Below are positions 57,397 through 64,000 of a stretch of 64,000 nucleotides of DNA, piece after piece. Positions within the stretch are counted from its first letter, which is position 1. Each line of letters starts with the position of its first letter. A model generated the notes under the pieces. The model was not told the origin of the DNA, made no database searches, and was given only the letters and a program-made list of their open reading frames with translations. The stretch comes from Flavobacterium chilense (GTDB lineage: Bacteria > Bacteroidota > Bacteroidia > Flavobacteriales > Flavobacteriaceae): positions 186,001-250,000 of the forward strand of contig NZ_LSYT01000001.1 of the NCBI RefSeq assembly GCF_001602525.1. Direction: 5' to 3'. The position numbers and the translations under genes are program-made.

Positions 57397-58773
57397 ATGG
57401 GAATTAAAAATAGGTTGATTATAATGAGCTTTCTTCAATTTTTTGTTTGGGGAGCCTGGCTTATAACAATTGGAAATTATTGGTTTGGTACTAAAAATTG
57501 GGAGGGAACCCAATTTGGTCTTGTTTTCGGTACCATGGGAATTGCTTCTTTATTCATGCCTACATTAACGGGGATTATTGCTGACAGATGGATAAATGCT
57601 GAAAAATTATATGGTTTTTTGCATATCGTTTATGCAGTAGTTTTGTTTAGTATTGCTCATGTAACAACACCGGACAATTTTATTTATGTAATGTTTGCTG
57701 CAATGTGTTGTTATATGCCAACAATTGCATTGAGTAATTCGATTTCATATACATCACTTAAACTAAACAATAAAAATATAGTAAAAGATTTTCCGCCTAT
57801 TCGTGTTTGGGGAACTATCGGTTTTATTGCTGCGATGTGGATCACAAACTTAAGTGGAAGTAAAGCCACTGAATACCAGTTTTATATTGCCGGGGTAGGA
57901 GCTTTAATCCTTGGAATTTATGCTTTTACATTGCCAAAATGTAAACCACAACGTTTAACTAAAGAAGATGCTTCTTTGGTAGAAACTCTTGGATTAGAGG
58001 CTTTTAAATTGTTTGGAAATTATAAAATGGCATTGTTTTTTGTGTTCTCTATGTTTTTAGGAGGAGCGCTTCAGTTAACAAATGCTTATGGAGATGTTTT
58101 CCTGGATGAGTTTAAACATTTTCCAAAATATGCAGATTCGTTTGTAATTCAGTATTCGACTATTATTATGTCAATTTCTCAAGTATCTGAAACTTTATTT
58201 ATTCTGGCAATTCCGTTTTTCTTAAGACGTTTTGGAATTAAACAAGTTATGTTGATTAGTATGCTGGCTTGGGTTTTACGTTTCGGATTGTTTGCTTTTG
58301 GAGATCCAGTAGGAGGATTGTGGATGATTATTCTTTCTTGTATTGTATACGGAATGGCATTTGATTTCTTTAATATTTCAGGTTCTTTATTCGTAGAAAG
58401 CAATACCGATTCTAAAATTCGTTCATCAGCACAAGGTTTGTTTATGATGATGACCAATGGAGTAGGAGCTGTTTTAGGAAGTTTAACTTCTGGTTGGGCA
58501 ATTGATCGTTTCTTTACAAAATCGTTTACTAATACAACAGAATTAGCGGGATTTTTACAAACAGATGCTTCAAATTCTAAAATGTTGGAATTTGTAAAAG
58601 GACAAGGAAATTCAATTTCTGCAGAAGGGATTTTTACAAATCCAATCTTAATGAAAGACTGGCATACTATCTGGTTGTCATTTGCAGCTTATGCATTAGT
58701 TATAGCAATTGCTTTTGCAGTTTTATTTAAGCATAAACATGACCCGAAGGAAATTGAGAATTTGAGTCATTAA
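57397..58773 (+). CDS. Nucleoside permease, NupG/XapB-type MFS transporter
   Basis: A 458-residue inner-membrane carrier with about twelve hydrophobic helices. The N-terminal SFLQFFVWGAWLITIGNYWF and PPIRVWGTIGFIAAMWITNLSG are typical of the nucleoside:proton symporter family (E. coli NupG, XapB); the loop segment GLFMMMTNGVGAVLGSLTSG and the Asp-containing LFGNY segment agree. It should import nucleosides, consistent with cmk just upstream, where salvaged CMP is phosphorylated. It has a strong terminator at 58799-58831. Confidence 0.9.
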   Translation: MGIKNRLIIMSFLQFFVWGAWLITIGNYWFGTKNWEGTQFGLVFGTMGIASLFMPTLTGIIADRWINAEKLYGFLHIVYAVVLFSIAHVTTPDNFIYVMFAAMCCYMPTIALSNSISYTSLKLNNKNIVKDFPPIRVWGTIGFIAAMWITNLSGSKATEYQFYIAGVGALILGIYAFTLPKCKPQRLTKEDASLVETLGLEAFKLFGNYKMALFFVFSMFLGGALQLTNAYGDVFLDEFKHFPKYADSFVIQYSTIIMSISQVSETLFILAIPFFLRRFGIKQVMLISMLAWVLRFGLFAFGDPVGGLWMIILSCIVYGMAFDFFNISGSLFVESNTDSKIRSSAQGLFMMMTNGVGAVLGSLTSGWAIDRFFTKSFTNTTELAGFLQTDASNSKMLEFVKGQGNSISAEGIFTNPILMKDWHTIWLSFAAYALVIAIAFAVLFKHKHDPKEIENLSH

Positions 58774-58798
58774 GACAAAAGTTTTGCTTTTATATACT

Positions 58799-58834
58799 AA
58801 ACCCGACACGTTTTTAAAACCTGTCGGGTTTATT
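58799..58834. terminator. Terminator of the nucleoside permease gene
   Basis: A 10-bp perfect stem AAACCCGACA / TGTCGGGTTT with a 13-base loop. Confidence 0.8.
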
Positions 58835-58881
58835 GTGTTGTCTTTTATTATAATAATCCAGTTTTGGTAAGTTGATTAAAT

Positions 58882-59199
58882 TTAATTCGAAATACTATCT
58901 AATATAGGAATGCTTATAGAAGGGTCTTTACGGTAATATTTTATAAATATTCTTTTATTGATACACCAGTGATCGTCTTCACATTTTTTGTAGAGTCTAC
59001 TAGGTATCACTTCGTTGTTATAAATATCACCATCAACGCTATAATGGTATTTTAAATAATAATTAGCTAATCCTATTTCGTAATAATCAGTAATATATCC
59101 GGATGTAATCATTGTGGACGAATCTATTTTCTTACGATCGTCGTACTGCTTATAAGTTTTTTTTAAACTAAAGAATATTGATATAATAATAAGAAGCAA
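58882..59199 (-). CDS. Small membrane-anchored protein, probably frameshifted at its start
   Basis: The open frame gives 105 residues from a TTG at 59199: a hydrophobic helix (LLIIISIFFSL) then a soluble part (GYITDYYEIGLANYYLKYHY, VIPSRLYKKCEDDHWCINKR) that looks like a DUF3592-type small domain; family assignment is weak. A better start, ATG 59236, gives MKEKTKK then ISIPVLLLIIISIFF only if one A is removed from the A(9) run at 59214-59222. As read, the ATG frame shifts, and the in-frame upstream codon is TGA. So the gene is either frameshifted, phase-variable or affected by a sequencing error. Function unknown. Confidence 0.6.
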   Translation of the reverse strand: MLLIIISIFFSLKKTYKQYDDRKKIDSSTMITSGYITDYYEIGLANYYLKYHYSVDGDIYNNEVIPSRLYKKCEDDHWCINKRIFIKYYRKDPSISIPILDSISN

Positions 59200-59236
59200 T
59201 ACAGGAATACTGATTTTTTTTTGTTTTTTCTTTCAT

Positions 59237-59674
59237 TTTTTAATGAGCTTGTCTTTCTGGTTTTTGTGAAAGCATTCTGTTTTCTGTTCTATTTCGTCGA
59301 GTCATAAAGTCATTAAGTAAAAATAAAGAAAAACATTTCTATTTGGATGTCAAAGTTTTAAACTTTGACAAAGATAGTCACGAATGGCAAACCCTATAGT
59401 CCCAAAGCTTCGGGATAAACCTGTTGGATTTTTTACAATAAGTGCTTGAAAAACTAAAAAGATCAAATCTAGCCCCGATTATTTCACTTGATTTTTATTT
59501 TAATTGGAGTTCAGTGGATTTCATTTGAGCCAGTATTCTTTTTCTAGTTTTTTGGACGGAAAAAGAATACTGGCAAAAGCGAGACTGAAGTTCTTGAAAA
59601 GTCTTACAAGATCTGCTTTTGAACAATTGACTGATAATCATTTAGAATTGTTTTGTTATTATAAATATTTGTAG
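59237..59674. repeat. Intergenic repeats and inverted repeats upstream of rpsA
   Basis: No gene in about 440 bases. 59367-59390 has GTCAAAGTTTTAAACTTTGAC, a near-perfect palindrome. TAGCCCCGAT at about 59471 is the complement of ATCGGGGCTA near 29660. A 16-bp perfect inverted repeat, GCCAGTATTCTTTTTC (59529-59544) with its complement at 59559-59574, has no T run after it. These look like relics of dispersed repeats. Confidence 0.5.
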
Positions 59675-59682
59675 TAATTTTG
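59652..59682 (+). promoter_or_regulatory. rpsA promoter
   Basis: TTTG at 59652-59655 and TAATTTTG at 59675-59682, spacing 19 bases. This is the best full -33/-7 match outside the rRNA operon. It gives a leader of about 115 bases before rpsA. Confidence 0.65.
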
Positions 59683-59800
59683 CAAACCTTTTGGCAAAGA
59701 AGAGTTTCCTTTAGGTATCAACTATTTATGTAAAACAACTTCTGTATTTTCTACTGCTTTATGAAACTCGAGGAAAACAGAATACAAATTTTTTATCAGC

Positions 59801-61579
59801 ATGTCTGAACAATTAAAATCACAAGAAGAGTTTTTAGCAAATTTTAACTGGCACAACTTCCAAGAAGGAATTGATGCAGTTGATGAGAAAAACTTACAAG
59901 AGTTTGAAGAACTAGTATCAAAAACTTTCATCGCTACAGATCAGGAAGAAGTAGTTGAAGGAGTTGTTGTTAGAATTACAGATAGAGACGTTATCGTTGA
60001 TATCAATGCTAAATCTGAAGGTGTTATTTCTTTAAACGAATTCCGTTACAACCCAAACTTAAAAGTAGGTGACAAAGTAGAAGTATTAATCGACATCCGT
60101 GAGGACAAAACAGGTCAATTAGTATTATCTCACAGAAAAGCACGTACTATCAAATCTTGGGATAGAGTTATTGCAGCTAATGAAACTGGAGAAATCGTTA
60201 ACGGTTTTGTTAAATGTAGAACTAAAGGAGGTATGATCGTTGACGTATTCGGTATCGAGGCGTTCTTACCAGGATCTCAAATTGACGTTAAGCCAATTAG
60301 AGACTACGATGTATATGTAAACAAAATGATGGAATTCAAAGTGGTAAAAATTAACCACGAATTCAAAAACGTTGTTGTATCTCACAAAGCGCTTATCGAG
60401 GCTGATATTGAAGTACAGAAAAAAGAGATCATCGGTCAATTACAAAAAGGACAAGTATTAGAAGGTGTTGTTAAAAACATTACTTCTTATGGTGTGTTCA
60501 TTGACTTAGGTGGTGTTGACGGATTAATTCACATTACTGACCTTTCTTGGAGCAGAATCAATCACCCAAGTGAAGTTCTTGAATTAGACCAAAAATTAAA
60601 CGTTGTAATCCTTGATTTCGATGATGAGAAAACAAGAATTCAATTAGGATTGAAACAATTAAACGCTCACCCATGGGATGCTTTAGATGCTAATTTAACT
60701 ATTGGTGATAAAGTAAAAGGTAAAGTAGTTGTAATCGCTGATTACGGTGCTTTCATCGAAGTTGCAGAAGGTGTTGAAGGTTTAATCCACGTTTCTGAAA
60801 TGTCATGGTCAACTCACTTACGTTCTGCTCAGGACTTCGTGAAAGTTGGAGATGTTGTTGAAGCTGTTATCTTAACTTTAGATAGAGATGACCGTAAAAT
60901 GTCATTAGGTATCAAACAATTGACTCAAGATCCATGGACTGATATTACTTCTAAATACCCAGTAGGTTCTAAACATACAGGTATCGTTAGAAACTTTACA
61001 AACTTTGGTATTTTCGTAGAATTAGAAGAAGGAATTGATGGATTAATCTACATTTCTGACCTTTCTTGGACTAAGAAAATCAAACACCCATCTGAATTTG
61101 TAAATGTTGGTGAAAAACTTGATGTAGTTGTATTAGAATTAGATGTTGAAGGACGTAAATTATCTTTAGGTCACAAACAAACTACTGCTAATCCTTGGGA
61201 TCAATACGAAGATTCTTTCGCTGTAGGAACTATCCACAATGGTGAGATTTCTGAAATCGTTGACAAAGGAGCTACTGTAGAATTCGGAGATGATATCGTT
61301 GCTTTCATTCCAACTCGTCACCTTGAAAAAGAAGACGGAAAGAAATTGAAAAAAGGTGATACTGCTGATTTCAAAGTAATCGAATTCAACAAAGAATTCA
61401 AAAGAGTAGTTGCTTCTCACACTGCTATCTTCCGTGAAGAAGAAGAGAAAAACGTGAAAGCTGCAACTGAAAATACTTCATCTAACTCTACTACTAATGC
61501 ACCAGCTGCAACTTTAGGAGATAACAATGATGTATTAGCTGCATTAAAAGCTAAAATGGAAAAAACTGAGAAAAAATAA
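59801..61579 (+). CDS. rpsA: 30S ribosomal protein S1
   Basis: A 592-residue RNA-binding protein that helps mRNA reach the small subunit, important where Shine-Dalgarno sequences are lacking as in this lineage. Six S1 (OB-fold) repeats are visible, starting near residues 50, 130, 217, 302, 387 and 473, each with the G-x-V pattern, for example GQVLEGVVKNITSYGVFIDL and GLIHITDLSWSRINHPSE. The C-terminus is a Thr/Ala/Asn/Lys-rich flexible tail. The leader from the promoter (about 59690) to the start is roughly 110 bases, as in autoregulated rpsA genes of other bacteria. Confidence 0.97.
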   Translation: MSEQLKSQEEFLANFNWHNFQEGIDAVDEKNLQEFEELVSKTFIATDQEEVVEGVVVRITDRDVIVDINAKSEGVISLNEFRYNPNLKVGDKVEVLIDIREDKTGQLVLSHRKARTIKSWDRVIAANETGEIVNGFVKCRTKGGMIVDVFGIEAFLPGSQIDVKPIRDYDVYVNKMMEFKVVKINHEFKNVVVSHKALIEADIEVQKKEIIGQLQKGQVLEGVVKNITSYGVFIDLGGVDGLIHITDLSWSRINHPSEVLELDQKLNVVILDFDDEKTRIQLGLKQLNAHPWDALDANLTIGDKVKGKVVVIADYGAFIEVAEGVEGLIHVSEMSWSTHLRSAQDFVKVGDVVEAVILTLDRDDRKMSLGIKQLTQDPWTDITSKYPVGSKHTGIVRNFTNFGIFVELEEGIDGLIYISDLSWTKKIKHPSEFVNVGEKLDVVVLELDVEGRKLSLGHKQTTANPWDQYEDSFAVGTIHNGEISEIVDKGATVEFGDDIVAFIPTRHLEKEDGKKLKKGDTADFKVIEFNKEFKRVVASHTAIFREEEEKNVKAATENTSSNSTTNAPAATLGDNNDVLAALKAKMEKTEKK

Positions 61580-61600
61580 TTCTTAGTTTCCTCTAAATAG

Positions 61601-61635
61601 AAAGTCCCACAGCAATGTGGGACTTTTTTTTATCC
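61601..61635 (+). terminator. Terminator of rpsA
   Basis: An 11-bp perfect stem AAAGTCCCACA / TGTGGGACTTT with a GCAA tetraloop, then seven T. Confidence 0.9.
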
Positions 61636-61669
61636 CTTTTTTTGATTTTAAGATATTTTAACAAATAAA

Positions 61670-61700
61670 GTTGTGTTATTGTCTTAAAAAGTTATTTTTG
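61670..61700 (+). promoter_or_regulatory. Promoter of the LRR protein gene
   Basis: TTG at 61671-61673 and TATTTTTG at 61693-61700, spacing 19 bases. The start of transcription should be a few bases later, downstream of the ATG at 61702, so the ATG at 61717 is the more likely start. Confidence 0.55.
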
Positions 61701-61716
61701 TATGAAAATACCACAT

Positions 61717-64000
61717 ATGAAAAAACTTTACTTTTTACTTTTATTATTTTGCTTCTTTAATTTAGGCAATGCCCAAATTATCAATATTCCAGATATTAAT
61801 TTTAAAATGAAATTAATAGCACTTAATGTGGATACAAATTCTAATTTTCAAATAGAGGTTAGTGAAGCCTTAAGTCTAAATTTTTTAGATTTAAGCAATT
61901 CAAACATTAGTTCTTTTGAAGGATTAGAAAATTTTGTCAATCTCGAATATTTAAATTGCAGTAATAACCCAATAAATAGGGATATTGATTTTAATAATTT
62001 AAAAAAACTAGTTTATTTAAATTATTCTTCTATTCAATCAAAAAGATATTTAAAAATTACAGGTCTACCAAATTTAGCTACCTTACGAATTGAAGGTCTT
62101 ACAAACTTAGAATTTTTGGAATGCACAGGTAATCCTAAACTTACAACATTAAGTGTAAATGGAGCTGTAAATCTAACCGAAATGTTGGCTTCAAATAATG
62201 CTTTGACATCGTTAGAGATTGAAGGATTAACAAGTTTAAAAAAACTATATTGTCAAGTTAATAAATTAGCAACATTAAATATTGACGCTTTAACTAATCT
62301 TGAAGATTTAGAATGCGGTGGTAATTTATTAACATCACTAAATTTAACCCAATTAACGAATCTTAAAGGACTGGGATGCAGTAATAATAAACTATTTAAA
62401 TTAGATGCCAGCAATTTATCAAACCTTACAACATTAGATTGCAGTTTCAATGAAATTTTTGAGTTAAAATTGAATGGAATAAATAATCTTAAAAATCTAA
62501 ATTGTCAGTCTAATCAATTGTCAGCTTTAAGTTTGAATAATTTAACAAATTTAGAATCTCTTTGGTGCGGTGTAAATCAATTGCAACAATTAGATCTAAA
62601 TGCTTTAAAAAAACTTGTTGATTTAAGATGCGCTGCCAATCAATTTTCATCTTTAGATTTAAAAGGATTAACTAATATTACAATTTTTGAATGCTATCTT
62701 AATCAACTTAAAACTTTAGAATTAAGTGATTTAAAAAAAATAAAGCGCTTAAGATGCGATCAGAACCAGCTTAATACATTATTCATTAAAAATGGCAGTA
62801 ATGAAACAGAGCTAAATTTTTCAAAAAATCCTGACCTAAAGTATATTTGTGTAGATGAAGGGCAACTTTCTCAAGTTCAGGATCTTATAGATAGCTATGG
62901 TTATACTAATTGCAATGTTAATGCATATTGCTCTTTTAATCCGGTCGGAGAATATTACACTATTCAAGGGGATAGTAGAGTAGATGAAGATAACAACGGT
63001 TGTGATAGTCAAGATTTAAGTTTACCAAATTTAAAGTTTAATTTATCTGATGGAACTAGCAGTTCTGGTTTTATTGCCAATGAAAATAATTATTCTATTT
63101 CTTTACCAGCTGGGTCACACGTTATAACTCCTGTTTTAGAAAATCCTGCATACTTTTCTATTTCACCATCTGTTGTAAATATTAATTTTCCATCGCAGGT
63201 GAGTCCATTGAATCAAAATTTTTGTATTACACCAAATGGACGACATTCCGATTTAGAAGTAGTCATTTTGCAAATCAATGCTGCAAGACCAGGATTTAAT
63301 GCTACATATAAAGTTATATATAAAAACAAAGGAAATACAATTCAATCTGGAACAGTAAATTTAACTTTTGATGATTCTGTTTTAAATGTGATTTCAGTAA
63401 AACCGTCGGCATCTTCTCAAACCATGAATGTTCTATTGTGGGAATTTTTGAATCTAAAACCATTTGAATCTAAGGAAATTACTTTAACAATTAGAATAAA
63501 TTCACCAACAGAATCTCCTGCTGTAAATAATGGAGATATTTTAAAATTTACAGCTGCTGTTTTATTGCAGGAAAATGATGAAACGCCAACAGATAATGCA
63601 TTTACATTAAATCAAACAGTTGTTGGTTCTTATGATCCAAATGATAAAACTTGTTTGGAAGGTTCTGTAATTACCTCAAAACTAATAGGGGAATATGTGC
63701 ATTACATGATTCGTTTTGAAAATACAGGAACATATGCGGCTCAAAATATTGTGGTGAAAGATATGATTGATCCAAATAAATTTGATATTTCAACCTTGAT
63801 TCCAACCAGTTCAAGCCATTCTTTTGTTACTAAAATTTCAGAAGGAAACAAAGTGGAATTTATTTTCGAAAACATAAAACTTCCTTTTGATGATGCTAAT
63901 AATGACGGTTATATAGCTTTTAAAATCAAAACAAAACCTACTTTGCGAGTTGGAGATACATTTACTAATGAAGCCAATATTTACTTCGACTACAATTTTC
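61717..64000 (+). CDS. Secreted leucine-rich-repeat surface protein, partial
   Basis: Open to the window end (761 codons), starting with signal peptide MKKLYFLLLLFCFFNLGNAQ. An in-frame ATG at 61702 is upstream of the predicted transcription start. Residues about 40-375 are about fifteen bacterial LRRs of 21-23 residues with the pattern LTNLxxLxCxxNxLxxLxL, for example LTNLEDLECGGNLLTSLNL. A hinge with DSRVDEDNNGCDSQD follows, then Ig-like domains and DUF11-like repeats (GEYVHYMIRFENTGTYAAQNIVVKDMID). This layout, with DUF11-like repeats, usually ends in a T9SS sorting domain, which would lie outside the window. Likely an adhesin or binding protein at the cell surface. Confidence 0.88.
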   Translation, partial: MKKLYFLLLLFCFFNLGNAQIINIPDINFKMKLIALNVDTNSNFQIEVSEALSLNFLDLSNSNISSFEGLENFVNLEYLNCSNNPINRDIDFNNLKKLVYLNYSSIQSKRYLKITGLPNLATLRIEGLTNLEFLECTGNPKLTTLSVNGAVNLTEMLASNNALTSLEIEGLTSLKKLYCQVNKLATLNIDALTNLEDLECGGNLLTSLNLTQLTNLKGLGCSNNKLFKLDASNLSNLTTLDCSFNEIFELKLNGINNLKNLNCQSNQLSALSLNNLTNLESLWCGVNQLQQLDLNALKKLVDLRCAANQFSSLDLKGLTNITIFECYLNQLKTLELSDLKKIKRLRCDQNQLNTLFIKNGSNETELNFSKNPDLKYICVDEGQLSQVQDLIDSYGYTNCNVNAYCSFNPVGEYYTIQGDSRVDEDNNGCDSQDLSLPNLKFNLSDGTSSSGFIANENNYSISLPAGSHVITPVLENPAYFSISPSVVNINFPSQVSPLNQNFCITPNGRHSDLEVVILQINAARPGFNATYKVIYKNKGNTIQSGTVNLTFDDSVLNVISVKPSASSQTMNVLLWEFLNLKPFESKEITLTIRINSPTESPAVNNGDILKFTAAVLLQENDETPTDNAFTLNQTVVGSYDPNDKTCLEGSVITSKLIGEYVHYMIRFENTGTYAAQNIVVKDMIDPNKFDISTLIPTSSSHSFVTKISEGNKVEFIFENIKLPFDDANNDGYIAFKIKTKPTLRVGDTFTNEANIYFDYNF

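Noticed and set aside
58882..59236. Programmed ribosomal frameshift at the A(9) run
   Set aside because: A slip at A(9) is possible, but no stimulatory hairpin or SD-like element was seen. Phase variation, mutation or sequencing error explain it equally well.

Overview
The window is chromosomal DNA from a member of the Flavobacteriaceae, most likely Flavobacterium. The evidence is strong AT bias, start codons without Shine-Dalgarno sequences but with A-rich leaders, -7 boxes of the Bacteroidetes type TAnnTTTG, Type IX secretion genes (porQ and T9SS cargo with a C-terminal sorting domain), a rRNA operon with Bacteroidetes-type 16S and 23S, and many gene families typical of this group (PhoH, DUF4294, head-GIN/DUF2807, S9 peptidases).

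Layout. 1-9.3 kb holds housekeeping and accessory single genes: the N-terminal part of a SAM hydroxide adenosyltransferase (minus), phoH, a membrane-anchored unknown, a DUF1801 protein, a HAD phosphatase, a secreted S9 peptidase, a GNAT acetyltransferase, purC and a secreted GH26 mannanase-like enzyme. 9.5-11.2 kb carries two paralogous small secreted ankyrin proteins on either side of an SRPBCC protein. 11.4-20.4 kb is a minus-strand heavy-metal efflux locus, read as response regulator, histidine kinase, TolC, periplasmic adaptor, OprB-like porin and CzcA/CusA-type RND pump. An M42 aminopeptidase (minus) and a DUF4294 protein (plus) follow. 22.6-29.5 kb is one giant gene for a 2296-residue subtilisin-like T9SS protease.

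29.5-36.0 kb is a complete rRNA operon: decayed intergenic repeats, three tandem promoter modules, 16S, tRNA-Ile(GAT), tRNA-Ala(TGC), 23S, 5S and a strong terminator. Processing stems bracketing 16S and 23S can be read directly, and a leader box copied with the promoters recurs in front of 23S.

36.0-38.5 kb has four small genes, including an endonuclease III homologue and an alpha/beta hydrolase. 38.6-45.9 kb is the glycogen cluster glgA-glgC-glgB plus a GH31 alpha-glucosidase, which together make ADP-glucose, polymerise and branch glycogen, and probably trim alpha-glucans. An M48 lipoprotein protease and a UMF1-type MFS transporter follow. 48.3-51.3 kb is a minus-strand ECF sigma / anti-sigma / two beta-helix-like surface proteins operon. 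51.6-61.6 kb is lon, porQ, two paralogous L,D-transpeptidase-fold proteins, cmk, a nucleoside permease, a small membrane protein gene with a probable homopolymer frameshift, and rpsA. The window ends inside a secreted leucine-rich-repeat protein.

No prophage, CRISPR array, transposase or restriction system was seen. The most unusual observations are the triplicated rRNA promoter/leader modules, the paralogous hairpins in both rRNA spacers, the L,D-transpeptidase paralogue with SHGC changed to SYGC, the poly-A(9) frameshift, the duplicated ankyrin genes with matching terminators, and a porin gene inside a metal-efflux operon. None of these amounts to a clearly new multi-gene system.
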